Positions 16,626-25,360 of a DNA stretch of 64,000 nt are shown here, in pieces (within the stretch, counting starts at the first letter, position 1; every line of letters starts with the position of its first letter). The translations under genes were made by a program, and so were the position numbers. The DNA comes from Pedobacter sp. Leaf216 (lineage in GTDB: Bacteria; Bacteroidota; Bacteroidia; Sphingobacteriales; Sphingobacteriaceae), in contig NZ_LMKM01000001.1 in assembly GCF_001421515.1 (NCBI RefSeq), forward strand, positions 175,680 to 239,679. The letters run 5' to 3'. Under the pieces are notes generated by a model. The model ran no database searches. It saw only the letters and a program-made list of their open reading frames with translations, and had not been told where the DNA came from.

Positions 16626-16671
16626 ATAGTTAAAATTTATTTATATAATCAAAGATATAAATTCTAACTAT
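16626..16671 (-). promoter_or_regulatory. oxyR promoter flanked by two OxyR-like boxes
   Basis: ATAGTTAAAATTTAT (16626-16640) and ATAAATTCTAACTAT (16657-16671) are inverted repeats with one mismatch. Each differs at one position from the known OxyR element ATAGnTnnnAnCTAT. The 16 bases between them include CAAAGATA (16650-16657), the reverse-strand -7 element TATCTTTG. The spacing of one extra helical turn is like that bound by reduced OxyR in E. coli. The left box abuts the oxyR start codon. Confidence 0.72.
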
Positions 16672-16741
16672 AATAAATTACTGAATGATTAAATTTGAAA
16701 AGAGAATATCAGGTTAATAAAAATACTACCCGATTATTATT

Positions 16742-17668
16742 CTAATACCTGCTTTCAAAATCCTGATAGGCCAATGCTATACCTTCTGGTAATTCGATTT
16801 TATGTTTCCACCCCAAATCATGAAGTTTGCTAACATCCATCAATTTTCGAGGTGTGCCGTCAGGTTTGCTGGCATCAAATACCAATTCACCTTCGAAACC
16901 CAATACATCTTTAATTAATAGCGCTAAATCTTTGATGGTTAAATCGTGTCCTGTACCTACATTAATCAAATGCGGTTCGTTATAATTTTGCATCAGAAAA
17001 TAACAGGCATCTGCCAAGTCATCTGCGAACAAAAATTCGCGCATTGGCGAGCCTGAACCCCAAACCACAATTTCTTTTTCGTTATTCGCTTTTGCTTCGT
17101 GTACCTTACGTATTAAAGCAGGTAAAACATGTGAATTTTGAGGGTGATAGTTATCATTATAACCATATAAATTGGTTGGCATCACCGATATAAAATTACA
17201 GCCGTATTGATCGCGGTAAGCATCGCACATTTTAATGCCCGCAATTTTAGCAATGGCATAAGGTTCGTTTGTATGCTCCAAGGTTCCTGTTAAAAGGTAC
17301 TCTTCTTTTAAAGGTTGAGGAGCCATTTTTGGATAAATGCAACTCGAGCCTAAAAACATTAGTTTTTTTACGCCCGTAACATAAGCATTGTGGATTACAT
17401 TGTTTTGTATGGCTAAATTCTCGAAAAGAAAATCGGCCCTGTAGGTATTGTTTGCTACAATGCCGCCAACTTTGGCAGCGGCAAGAAATACATAATCAGG
17501 TTTTTCTTCAGCAAAGAAATCGGTAACAGCCTGTTGGCTGCGTAAATCAAGTTCACCCGAAGTTCTGGTAATAATATTTGCATAGCCTTCTTTATGCAGT
17601 TTACGGTAAATGGCCGAACCCACCATACCACGATGACCTGCAACATATATCTTAGCGTTTTTTTCCAC
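16742..17668 (-). CDS. fcl: GDP-L-fucose synthase
   Basis: This 308-residue NAD(P)-binding SDR enzyme converts GDP-4-keto-6-deoxymannose to GDP-L-fucose by epimerisation and reduction. Landmarks are the Rossmann loop [29 protein letters not shown] with the catalytic Ser, [21 protein letters not shown] with the Tyr-x-x-x-Lys pair, and [11 protein letters not shown]. The start is set at the GTG at 17668 ([12 protein letters not shown]): a longer frame from a TTG at 17689 overlaps the TATTTTTG promoter element, so that codon would lie outside the transcript. The partner gmd is not in the window. The product feeds surface glycans. Confidence 0.93.
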   Translation of the reverse strand: MEKNAKIYVAGHRGMVGSAIYRKLHKEGYANIITRTSGELDLRSQQAVTDFFAEEKPDYVFLAAAKVGGIVANNTYRADFLFENLAIQNNVIHNAYVTGVKKLMFLGSSCIYPKMAPQPLKEEYLLTGTLEHTNEPYAIAKIAGIKMCDAYRDQYGCNFISVMPTNLYGYNDNYHPQNSHVLPALIRKVHEAKANNEKEIVVWGSGSPMREFLFADDLADACYFLMQNYNEPHLINVGTGHDLTIKDLALLIKDVLGFEGELVFDASKPDGTPRKLMDVSKLHDLGWKHKIELPEGIALAYQDFESRY

Positions 17669-17686
17669 GTTGTTTTTTATAAACCA

Positions 17687-17694
17687 CAAAAATA
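17687..17694 (-). promoter_or_regulatory. -7 promoter element of fcl
   Basis: Reverse-strand TATTTTTG matches TAnnTTTG and lies 18 bases before the GTG start at 17668. It overlaps the alternative TTG start and so rules it out if the promoter is used. No good -33 element is visible. Confidence 0.55.
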
Positions 17695-17759
17695 CGATTC
17701 CTAAATAAGAATGGTATTAAACTTTCAGTCAAAAGAAACCCGCATTATTGATTTAATTG

Positions 17760-17767
17760 TATTTTTG
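17760..17767 (+). promoter_or_regulatory. -7 promoter element of trmB
   Basis: TATTTTTG matches TAnnTTTG and ends 14 bases before the TTG start of trmB, giving a leader of only some eight bases. It is divergent from the fcl element 66 bases away. No -33 TTTG is found at the standard distance. Confidence 0.5.
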
Positions 17768-17781
17768 CAAAAAAAAGACTT

Positions 17782-18432
17782 TTGGGTAAAGATAAACTTA
17801 GGCGTTTTGCAGAAATAGAAACATTTGCGAACGTATATCAATTAGAAGAAGGAAAGGCATTAAAAGGAACCTGGGCTTCAGAACATTTCAAAAATTCGAA
17901 TCCTATTGTACTCGAACTGGCATGTGGCAAGGGCGAATATTCAGTCAATTTAGCCAGGCTTTTTCCTGAAAAAAACTTTATTGGGATAGACTATAAAGGC
18001 AACCGCATTTGGCGCGGTGCTAAAACAGCCATTGAAGATGGGATCGATAATGTTGCTTTCTTAAGGATCCAGATAGAAAATTTGCTGGATTATTTTAATG
18101 AAGGTGAAATTGATGAAATTTGGATAACTTTTCCTGATCCGCAGCCTCAGGATAGCCGCGAGAAAAAACGTTTAACTTTCCCTGCATTCTTAAACCGGTA
18201 TAAACTTGTTTTAAAACCAGGTGGCAATGTTAACCTGAAAACAGATAACGACCAATTGTATGCCTATACCTGTGAAAAAGTAGAAGAACTGGGCTTACCT
18301 GTACATAAAAATACCGATCATTTATATACATCAAACCTGGTAAACGAAGTTTTATCAATCAAAACCTATTACGAAAAAAAATACCTGCTCCACGATAAAA
18401 ATATTAATTATATTCAGTTTTCATTCGACTGA
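17782..18432 (+). CDS. trmB: tRNA (guanine-N7-)-methyltransferase
   Basis: This 216-residue SAM-dependent enzyme methylates G46 of tRNA. The SAM site is LELACGKGEYSVNLA near residue 47, followed by FIGIDYKGNRIWRGAKTA, and the family signature TFPDPQPQDSREKKRL near 115 carries the conserved Asp-Pro. The start is a TTG (TTGGGTAAAGATAAA), because homologues begin G-K-D-K-L-R-R-F-A-E and no ATG is in place. The stop overlaps the next ATG by one base (TGATG), so the downstream gene is probably translated by coupling. A -7 promoter element lies just upstream. Confidence 0.93.
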   Translation: MGKDKLRRFAEIETFANVYQLEEGKALKGTWASEHFKNSNPIVLELACGKGEYSVNLARLFPEKNFIGIDYKGNRIWRGAKTAIEDGIDNVAFLRIQIENLLDYFNEGEIDEIWITFPDPQPQDSREKKRLTFPAFLNRYKLVLKPGGNVNLKTDNDQLYAYTCEKVEELGLPVHKNTDHLYTSNLVNEVLSIKTYYEKKYLLHDKNINYIQFSFD

Positions 18433-18764
18433 TGAATACCAATTTTTACGAGCAGGTTTATGAGATTGTACGCCTTATCCCCCCAGGGCGGGTTACCTCT
18501 TATGGAGCCATCGCCAAAAGTTTAGGGGCCGCAAAATCGTCGAGAATGGTGGGGCATGCCATGCTTTATGCCGGAACAGCCTACCCAAGTGTACCTGCTC
18601 ACCGGGTGGTTAACAGTAGTGGTTTGCTTACCGGAAAGTTTCATTTTAAAACGCCGGATTTGATGGAAGCACTGCTGAACAAAGAAGGCGTTGAGGTAAA
18701 GAACGATAAAGTAGTTAACTTTAAAAAGGTATTTTGGGACCCTCAGAACGAAATTATAGTATAA
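18432..18764 (+). CDS. Alkyltransferase-like protein without the reactive cysteine
   Basis: This 110-residue protein is the DNA-binding half of the MGMT/Ogt family: PPGRVTSYGAIAKSLG near residue 17 (helix-turn-helix entry), SSRMVGHAM with the base-flipping Arg, and VPAHRVV where true alkyltransferases have P-C-H-R-V. Ala56 replaces the alkyl-accepting Cys, so it cannot repair by suicide transfer. Such ATL proteins bind O6-alkylguanine and pass the lesion to nucleotide excision repair. The stop/start overlap TGATG with trmB implies one transcript. Its 3-prime end overlaps the convergent membrane-protein gene by 11 bases. Confidence 0.92.
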   Translation: MNTNFYEQVYEIVRLIPPGRVTSYGAIAKSLGAAKSSRMVGHAMLYAGTAYPSVPAHRVVNSSGLLTGKFHFKTPDLMEALLNKEGVEVKNDKVVNFKKVFWDPQNEIIV

Positions 18765-19113
18765 CAGGTAAGCTCCGTTTATAATCGGTAAGGGTAAAAA
18801 TAATCAGAATCAACAGGCCCAGGCAAGCGTAAAATATTTCGTCGGTTAAATTGCCCTTAAAAAGGGTAAACGCTAAAACAACTAGTAAAATACTTACAAA
18901 AAATTCAATTATTCCGTGTAATTTAAGGCTTATTATTTTGAATATGCCTCCGCTGAAATCGGTACATACCGTTAACAAAAAATGGATAATACCAAGTGCA
19001 TAGGCCAATATAGATGCCGTTTTGGATAGGCCAAAAATATCTGTAGAGGCCAGTAAAAGCATAATCAAAATATAGTCTAAAACAGCGTGAAATTTTGGAG
19101 ATATCATTTTCAT
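18754..19113 (-). CDS. Four-helix integral membrane protein
   Basis: This 119-residue protein has four hydrophobic segments (about residues 12-28, 35-53, 63-85 and 92-110), with the conserved-looking opening SPKFHAVLDY and a second internal LKLHGIIEFF, suggesting a two-fold internal repeat like SPW-type membrane proteins. The ATG at 19113 is chosen because the only upstream candidate is a TTG. Its C-terminus overlaps the alkyltransferase-like gene by 11 bases, tail to tail. The function is unknown. Confidence 0.7.
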   Translation of the reverse strand: MKMISPKFHAVLDYILIMLLLASTDIFGLSKTASILAYALGIIHFLLTVCTDFSGGIFKIISLKLHGIIEFFVSILLVVLAFTLFKGNLTDEIFYACLGLLILIIFTLTDYKRSLPVIL

Positions 19114-19171
19114 AATCAAATATTTATATTGCTAACAAATAACAGTTGAAAAAGATTTTGAATTTTAAAAT

Positions 19172-19525
19172 ATGGGAAAATTAGTAGAAGAATTTAACGG
19201 CTATCGTGAAAAAATGAACGATAGGATTATGGAAACAGCAAACACAAACATTAAACGTTTTTTTGCACTTGATACCACTTCCTATGCCGATGGTGCGCTG
19301 GATGTTAAAACAAAAGAAATGTTGGGATTGGTAGCTTCTATGGTTCTGCGTTGTGATGATTGCATTAAATACCACCTTGGCAAATGCTTTGATGCAGGTG
19401 TAAACAGCGACGAAATGAATGAAATCTTCATGATTGCCAATCTAGTTGGCGGCAGCATTGTTATTCCGCATTATAGAAGAGCCGTTGAGTATTGGGATGA
19501 ATTGAGTTTGGAGGCGGGAGTTTAG
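19172..19525 (+). CDS. Carboxymuconolactone decarboxylase/AhpD-like protein
   Basis: This 117-residue all-helical protein carries the AhpD-type redox site MVLRCDDCIKYHLGKC, with Cys61-x-x-Cys64 and the downstream His68, plus an upstream Glu49 that would complete the proton relay. AhpD proteins reduce the adaptor of a peroxiredoxin. The CMD family also includes ring-opening decarboxylases, but the CxxC favours a redox function. It lies 2.5 kb from oxyR, though no operon link or OxyR-like box was recognised at its own start. It is followed by a palindromic repeat. Confidence 0.87.
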   Translation: MGKLVEEFNGYREKMNDRIMETANTNIKRFFALDTTSYADGALDVKTKEMLGLVASMVLRCDDCIKYHLGKCFDAGVNSDEMNEIFMIANLVGGSIVIPHYRRAVEYWDELSLEAGV

Positions 19526-19544
19526 CGACATACGATTAATCATT

Positions 19545-19628
19545 CGTCATGCTGAATTTATTTCAGCATCTTTTTTTCTTGCTAGGAATTGTGCTAAACC
19601 AAGGCCCTAAAATAAATTCAGGTTGACG
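19545..19628. repeat. Palindromic intergenic repeat, CGTCAT family
   Basis: The outer arms CGTCATGCTGAATTTATTT (19545-19563) and AAATAAATTCAGGTTGACG (19610-19628) pair with two mismatches. An inner hairpin ATGCTGAA-TTTAT-TTCAGCAT (19549-19569) is shared, reversed, with 15604-15624. It sits between the AhpD-like gene and tag. Confidence 0.85.
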
Positions 19629-19700
19629 AGTGTATTAAAGACCGCCAATTTAACAGTTTGTAAAGAATGTTTAATTTGAAATTTCTAAAGGTAAAACGCT

Positions 19701-20264
19701 ATGCTTGACTTAAAAATCCGCTGCGCCTGGGCCGGTTCTGATCCGCTTTACATCAAATACCATGATGAAGAATGGGGGAAACCCGTTTATGATGATAAAA
19801 TTTTATTTGAGTTTCTGATACTGGAAGGTGCTCAGGCCGGTTTAAGCTGGATTACCATCCTTCGAAGAAGGGAGAATTACCGAAAGGCTTTTGCAGACTT
19901 TGAGGTGGAAAAGGTTGCGGCTTTTACAGAAAAAGATGTGGAACGCCTGATGAATGATGAAGGCATAATCCGTAACCGATTAAAAGTTAACGGAGCCATT
20001 ACCAATGCCAGATTATTTATCGAAATCCAGAAAGAATTTGGCAGTTTTTCTAAATACATGTGGAGCTTTGTGCCGGAAGGTAAACCCATTTTAAACCCTA
20101 TCGAAAAAATGGGTGATGTTCCACCACGCACAGAACTCTCCGACCGCATCAGTAAAAACATGAAAAAGCGCGGATTTAAGTTTTTCGGTACCACCATCTG
20201 TTACGCACATATGCAGGCCACAGGAATGGTTAATGACCATTTGTTAAATTGCTGTGCAAGATAA
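19701..20264 (+). CDS. tag: 3-methyladenine DNA glycosylase I
   Basis: This 187-residue helix-hairpin-helix superfamily enzyme removes 3-methyladenine from DNA. Tag landmarks are RCAWAGSDPLYIKYHDEEWG near residue 7 (with zinc ligands Cys and His and the conserved Trp), FEFLILEGAQAGLSWITILRRRENYRKAF near 38, and the C-terminal zinc pair in HMQATGMVNDHLLNC. Its stop overlaps the start of the following acetyltransferase gene by one base (TAATG). It is the second alkylation-linked gene within 2 kb, after the alkyltransferase-like protein. Confidence 0.94.
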   Translation: MLDLKIRCAWAGSDPLYIKYHDEEWGKPVYDDKILFEFLILEGAQAGLSWITILRRRENYRKAFADFEVEKVAAFTEKDVERLMNDEGIIRNRLKVNGAITNARLFIEIQKEFGSFSKYMWSFVPEGKPILNPIEKMGDVPPRTELSDRISKNMKKRGFKFFGTTICYAHMQATGMVNDHLLNCCAR

Positions 20265-20819
20265 TGTTCGCTTCGAATTCGCTTTATAACGACAGGTTTT
20301 TGTTGCGACAGTTTAGCAATGATGACTTAACAGATGTTTTTAAAGGCTTATCACACCCGGATGTGATTCGCTATTATGGTGTAAGTTATGATAACCTCGA
20401 GGAAACCAATGCACAATTAACCTGGTTTAATGAACTTCAAAAAAATGAGACAGGCATTTGGTGGGCAATCTGCGACAAGAAAAGTTTAACATTCTTTGGA
20501 GCAATAGGAATTAATGACCTGAACACTTTCGAAGAAAAAGCAGAAATTGGCTTCTGGCTGTTACCAGAATATTGGGGATTGGGAATTATTAACGAATCTG
20601 CCAGGTTTGTATGCAGTTATGCATTTGAAAATTTAAACTTAAAAAATTGAAGCTCTAGTTGAAACAGAAAACGGAGACTGCAAAAAGGTGCTAAAAAAGA
20701 TGGGATTCAACTACCATAAAACGATTAAAAATTGTGAAATTAAAAATGGTAAACTCATCAGTTTGGAAATCTATGAAAAGTTGTGGTTTAATGATAAAAA
20801 CGATCCTGCAATCCTATAA
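20264..20819 (+). pseudogene. GNAT acetyltransferase broken by a one-base frameshift
   Basis: The frame opening MFASNSLYNDRFLLRQFSND codes for a RimJ/RimL-like GNAT acetyltransferase with FFGAIGINDLN and EKAEIGFWLLPEYWGLGI, the acetyl-CoA-site strand and helix start. It stops at a TGA (20648-20650) inside an A run (TTAAAAAATTGA). The adjacent frame continues at once with K/I-E-A-L-V-E-T-E-N-G-D and then KKVLKKMGFNYHKTIK, the expected GNAT C-terminus, to a TAA at 20817. One extra A (or two missing) in the run explains this. It may be a real mutation, a phase-variable tract or a sequencing error. The start overlaps the tag stop. Confidence 0.85.
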
Positions 20820-20836
20820 TCGATCATTAATCCTGT

Positions 20837-21520
20837 TTACTTTTTAGTCGCGTTATATTCTTTCACCCACTCAACAACATCTTTGCTGTTAAAATCGGTT
20901 CCCGCCTCAACTTTGGCTTTTAATGCAGGCAAATCGCCAATTTTCTGTAAAAGAATATTTTTTACTTCAATTTTTCTGGCATCCTCAGTTATTGCTTTCA
21001 TAGGCACTTCCTGCAAAGGCCCTGAACCTGGTTTTTCGATAAAATAACGCACTACTGGTGCTCCTGCTGGTCTTTCTGGAGCAGCATTACGGCCACCACC
21101 GATACTAATGCCTCCACCCATGCCCATACCGCCATATCCGCCGGTTCCTGTACCAATACCGATTGATGGCCGGAATTTTACCTTTTTCTCTTTTACTTGG
21201 GGCACTAAAGTGCCACCACCAAAAGAATATAGGTTAACATTTCCCATTTCAATTACCTTAACAAAACGGTATTCGAAATTGCGGCCGTTAGCAAAGCCCT
21301 TACTTACAAAACTATTGCCGTTCCAGAAGAAGTTTTTAACCTCTTTTGCAGGTAAAATCACATCTGCTTCGTCGTTAGCACTAATAAAAACAGAAAAGTA
21401 ATCAGTTCCCTTGATTGTTCCACGGATTACATCATCATTATTTTTAACGATAAAATCCTGCGCTTGGCTTAAGTAAACTGATGCAAATAACAATATAGTA
21501 AGGGTAATGTATTTTTTCAT
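20837..21520 (-). CDS. Secreted protein of unknown function with Gly/Met-rich middle
   Basis: This 227-residue protein has a signal peptide (residues 1-20, LSQA before Q21). The N-terminal part (DVIRGTIKGTDYFSVFISAN... VILPAKEVKNFFWNG) looks like the short beta domain of many Bacteroidota secreted proteins. A low-complexity segment (GIGTGTGGYGGMGMGGG, about residues 121-137) follows, then an Arg/Pro segment and a charged helical tail. I do not recognise a family. It is monocistronic and convergent with the broken acetyltransferase gene. Confidence 0.68.
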   Translation of the reverse strand: MKKYITLTILLFASVYLSQAQDFIVKNNDDVIRGTIKGTDYFSVFISANDEADVILPAKEVKNFFWNGNSFVSKGFANGRNFEYRFVKVIEMGNVNLYSFGGGTLVPQVKEKKVKFRPSIGIGTGTGGYGGMGMGGGISIGGGRNAAPERPAGAPVVRYFIEKPGSGPLQEVPMKAITEDARKIEVKNILLQKIGDLPALKAKVEAGTDFNSKDVVEWVKEYNATKK

Positions 21521-21672
21521 CTTGACTTCTATTTTTTAAGTAACGCAATTTAACTGGTTTTGAGATACGTTCATAAAATTTCATGTTATAGTTCTGTAGA
21601 TTATTAACTTTGGTTACTTTTATCATCCGGTAAATCCGTTTGCCGGTGTAATCTTTAAATCAGTGTAATCAC

Positions 21673-24480
21673 ATGAATAAAAAACTCTTTCTCCTCGATG
21701 GTATGGCGCTAATGTACAGGGCGCATTTTGCATTAAGTAAAAACCCGCGTTTTACCTCAACAGGCATCAATACATCAGCAGTAATGGGCTTTACCAATAC
21801 CTTGCTGGATGTTTTGAAGAAAGAAAAACCAACCCATATTGCAGTTGTTTTTGATACCGAAGCACCCACAGAAAGACATACATCTTTCGAAGCATATAAA
21901 GCACACCGCCAGGCCATGCCCGAAGATCTTGCGGCAGCAATGCCATATGTGATTAAATTAATTACGGGTTTTAATATCCCTGTAATAACATCTGATGGTT
22001 ACGAGGCAGATGATATTATTGGTACACTGGCCAAAAAAGCAGAACAAAAAGGTTACCAGGTATATTGTATGACGCCTGATAAGGATTTTGCTCAATTGGT
22101 TTCAGAAAATATTTTCATTTATAAGCCTGCCCGTATGGGTAATGATATGGAAATTTTGGGCGTAAAAGAAGTATTGGCCAAATGGGAAATCGAAAATGTG
22201 CTACAGGTAATAGATATTTTAGGCTTATGGGGCGATGCGGTTGATAACATACCAGGTATACCCGGCATAGGAGAAAAAACCGCTAAAGCTTTGATTAAGC
22301 AATACGGTTCTATGGAAAACATTATTGCAAATGCTCACGAATTAAAAGGAAAACAACGCGAAAACGTAGAAAATTTTGCAGAGCAGGGTTTAATTTCCAA
22401 AAAGCTCGCCACCATCCTACTCGATGTTCCTGTTGAACTGGATGAAGCAAGTTTAGAACTTTGTGATCCAAGCCGCGATTTATTAGAGCCGTTATTTACC
22501 GAATTGGAATTTAGAACATTAGGGCGAAGGGTATTTGGTGATGAATTTTCGGTTACAACAGCCCGTTTTCAGGAAGGAACACAAACGGATTTATTTGGCA
22601 ACCAAACGGGTGAAGCAATTCAATACACCAACACGATTGAAGAAGAACCTGCAGAAAAACTTCCACCTAAAACCATCGAAAATACAGAACACGATTACAA
22701 ACTGGTAGAAACTGCAGAACAACGAGCCGATTTAATTAAAATTTTGCTAGCTGAAACGCGGATCTCTTTTGATACCGAAACCACCGGTACAGATGCAAAC
22801 ATGGCCGATTTGGTGGGCTTATCTTTCTCTATAAAACCAGGCACCGGCTATTATATACCAGTTCCGGCCGAAAGAGCAGAAGCTCAAGCTATTGTAGACG
22901 AATTTAGGGTTGTACTGGAAAATGAGGAAATCGAAAAAATAGGTCAAAATACCAAATACGACATCCTGGTGTTGAAATGGTACGGTGTTCAGGTTAAAGG
23001 CAAACTTTTTGATACCATGCTGGCCCATTACCTGATTGATCCCGACACCCGGCATGGAATGGATGTTCTTTCTGAGAATTACCTTGGTTATTCGCCCATA
23101 TCCATTACTAAATTAATTGGTGCAAAAGGCAAAAACCAAGGCACCATGCGTGATGTTGCAGTGGTAGATGTAGTGGATTATGCCGCTGAAGATGCAGACG
23201 TAACCCTACAGCTTGCACACATTTTTGAACCTAAGTTGAAAGAATTGAATGCCGCAAAACTGGCCGAAGAAATAGAAAATCCTTTGGTGTATGTTTTGGC
23301 AGATATAGAAAAAGAAGGTGTTCGGATTGACATTGAAACCTTACAGGCCTATTCTAAAGAGCTTGAAACCGAAATTATCAAGTTTGAGCAGAATGTGTAT
23401 GATAAAGCCGGAATCAAATTTAACCTGGCCTCTCCAAAACAACTCGGAGAAGTATTGTTTGATAAACTTCAGCTTGATCCAAAAGCTAAAAAGACCAAAA
23501 CTGGCCAGTATCAGACTGGAGAAGATGTTTTAAGCGCTTTGGCAAGCAAAAGCGATATTGTACAGGATATTTTAGATTTCCGACAGTTGCAGAAACTCAA
23601 ATCAACCTATGTTGATGCACTGCCATTAATGGTTAATCCAAAAACAGGAAGGGTACATACCTCATATAATCAGGCTGTTGCCGCTACAGGGAGGTTAAGT
23701 TCTAACAACCCAAACTTACAGAATATTCCAATCCGTACAGAACGTGGCAGGGAAGTACGTAAAGCATTTATTGCAAGAGACGAAAACCACATTTTGTTAT
23801 CAGCAGATTATTCGCAGATCGAACTGCGCATTATTGCAGAAATCAGTAAAGAAGAAAACATGCTCGATGCCTTTAGCAAAGGCATCGATATCCACACCGC
23901 AACAGCTGCAAAAGTATATGGCATTAGCATTGAAGAGGTGGACGGCACACAGCGCAGAAATGCAAAAGCGGTAAACTTTGGAATTATTTATGGCCAATCT
24001 GCTTTTGGTTTATCTCAAAATTTAGGTATTCCGCGTAAGGAAGCTGCAGAAATTATCGAACAATATTTTGCACAATACCCAGGTATTAAACGCTACATGA
24101 GTGATACCATGAATTTTGCCCGCGAAAATGGATTTGTGGAAACGATAATGGGCAGAAGACGCTATTTAAGAGACATTAACTCTGCCAACCAAACTGTGCG
24201 GGGTTTTGCCGAACGAAATGCCATCAACGCACCGATACAAGGCTCTGCGGCAGATATGATCAAGATAGCCATGATTAATATCCATAAAGAAATGAAAGTC
24301 CAGCATATGCAATCAACCATGACCATGCAAGTGCATGATGAGTTGGTGTTTGACGTATTGAGATCAGAAAAAGATGCGATGAAAGCAATCATCCAGGATA
24401 AAATGAGCAATGCAATTAAATTAACTGTGCCTATTGTAGTCGAAATTGGTGAGGGTGATAATTGGTTGGCCGCACATTAA
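21673..24480 (+). CDS. polA: DNA polymerase I
   Basis: This 935-residue protein is a complete three-domain Pol I used in gap filling and Okazaki fragment processing. Residues 1-290 are the 5-prime-3-prime exonuclease (LFLLDGMALMYRAHFA, GYEADDIIGTLA, IPGIPGIGEKTA). Residues about 340-530 are the proofreading domain with intact SFDTETTGTD (Asp367, Glu369). The polymerase domain carries motif A DYSQIELRI (Asp712), motif B RRNAKAVNFGIIYGQSAFGL and motif C VHDELVFDV (Asp889). The length is normal for the family. A secreted-protein gene starts one base after the stop. Confidence 0.97.
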   Translation: MNKKLFLLDGMALMYRAHFALSKNPRFTSTGINTSAVMGFTNTLLDVLKKEKPTHIAVVFDTEAPTERHTSFEAYKAHRQAMPEDLAAAMPYVIKLITGFNIPVITSDGYEADDIIGTLAKKAEQKGYQVYCMTPDKDFAQLVSENIFIYKPARMGNDMEILGVKEVLAKWEIENVLQVIDILGLWGDAVDNIPGIPGIGEKTAKALIKQYGSMENIIANAHELKGKQRENVENFAEQGLISKKLATILLDVPVELDEASLELCDPSRDLLEPLFTELEFRTLGRRVFGDEFSVTTARFQEGTQTDLFGNQTGEAIQYTNTIEEEPAEKLPPKTIENTEHDYKLVETAEQRADLIKILLAETRISFDTETTGTDANMADLVGLSFSIKPGTGYYIPVPAERAEAQAIVDEFRVVLENEEIEKIGQNTKYDILVLKWYGVQVKGKLFDTMLAHYLIDPDTRHGMDVLSENYLGYSPISITKLIGAKGKNQGTMRDVAVVDVVDYAAEDADVTLQLAHIFEPKLKELNAAKLAEEIENPLVYVLADIEKEGVRIDIETLQAYSKELETEIIKFEQNVYDKAGIKFNLASPKQLGEVLFDKLQLDPKAKKTKTGQYQTGEDVLSALASKSDIVQDILDFRQLQKLKSTYVDALPLMVNPKTGRVHTSYNQAVAATGRLSSNNPNLQNIPIRTERGREVRKAFIARDENHILLSADYSQIELRIIAEISKEENMLDAFSKGIDIHTATAAKVYGISIEEVDGTQRRNAKAVNFGIIYGQSAFGLSQNLGIPRKEAAEIIEQYFAQYPGIKRYMSDTMNFARENGFVETIMGRRRYLRDINSANQTVRGFAERNAINAPIQGSAADMIKIAMINIHKEMKVQHMQSTMTMQVHDELVFDVLRSEKDAMKAIIQDKMSNAIKLTVPIVVEIGEGDNWLAAH

Positions 24481-24481
24481 C

Positions 24482-25342
24482 ATGAAAACGTTTTTACCAT
24501 TTCTGATTTGCTGCTTAACATTTATAACATGCATGGCACAGAAAAGCGATACGCTTGTAACCTACAATTTTGGCGGTGCAGAAGCAAAAAAGGAAAATGT
24601 TAACGTATACAAAATTAATAGGAGAGACACGTTAGCATGGGTTAAAACTACGGCTGATAAAAACTTTGTTCTGCTCAAAAAAGAGACTTTTGCTGACGAA
24701 CAACTGAAAAACCATCATGGGAGTTATCAGGAATTTTTAAATGGCAAGCTTTTTATTCACGGTCATTACAGCAAAAATGCTAAAACAGGTAAATGGATAG
24801 TTTACGATTCATTGGGCAATAGAGCGCAGGAAATTCATTTCCAGAACAACAAAATTGACGGTCCATTCAAGTCATATTACGATAAGGACCACATTCAACA
24901 TCAGGGCTCCTTTAATCAGGGTTTAAAAACCGGCGAATGGAAAATCTTTTATCCCAACGAACAACTGGCGGCAAAAGAGCTTTACAATGCCACAGGTGAT
25001 TTAACAGACAGTATTTATTTAGACCAAAACAATCAGCCGGCTGCTAAGAAAAATATTTTAACCGAACCCATTTTTAAAGGAGGTAATGTTAAATTTTATA
25101 AATTTCTGGGCAAAACGCTTCGCTTTCCTGAGCCAAGCCTTACTGGTAAAGTAATTTGTTCGGCAACGGTAAATACTGATGGCCGATTATCCAATATCGA
25201 AATATTTTCATCACCAAACGATATGCTAAGTCAGGAAGCCATTAGGGTGCTTAAATTATCACCGCCGTGGTTTCCTGGTACATTGTTCGGCAAGCTTACT
25301 GCTATGCAAGCCAAAATCATAATCAACTTTGTAATTAATTAA
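24482..25342 (+). CDS. Secreted protein with MORN-like repeats and a TonB C-terminal domain
   Basis: This 286-residue protein starts at the ATG two bases after the polA stop (MKTFLPFLICC...), which yields a signal peptide or lipoprotein-like leader. The middle has YwqK/MORN-variant repeats (FIHGHYSKNAKTGKWIVYDS, IDGPFKSYYDKDHIQHQGSF, LKTGEWKIFYPNEQLAAKEL). The C-terminal 80 residues (GKVICSATVNTDGRLSNIEIF ... QEAIRVLKLSPPWFPG) are a TonB-C-type domain. Such combinations occur in periplasmic proteins of this phylum. No TonB transmembrane anchor with a Pro-rich link is seen, so direct energy transduction is doubtful. Confidence 0.8.
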   Translation: MKTFLPFLICCLTFITCMAQKSDTLVTYNFGGAEAKKENVNVYKINRRDTLAWVKTTADKNFVLLKKETFADEQLKNHHGSYQEFLNGKLFIHGHYSKNAKTGKWIVYDSLGNRAQEIHFQNNKIDGPFKSYYDKDHIQHQGSFNQGLKTGEWKIFYPNEQLAAKELYNATGDLTDSIYLDQNNQPAAKKNILTEPIFKGGNVKFYKFLGKTLRFPEPSLTGKVICSATVNTDGRLSNIEIFSSPNDMLSQEAIRVLKLSPPWFPGTLFGKLTAMQAKIIINFVIN

Positions 25343-25360
25343 TCTAGGTAACGCTCAAAA

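Noticed and set aside
20636..20660. Programmed ribosomal frameshift in the acetyltransferase gene
   Set aside because: The shift needed is +1, while the A-rich site would favour -1, which runs into a TAG. No stimulator was seen, and single-enzyme GNAT genes are not known for this.
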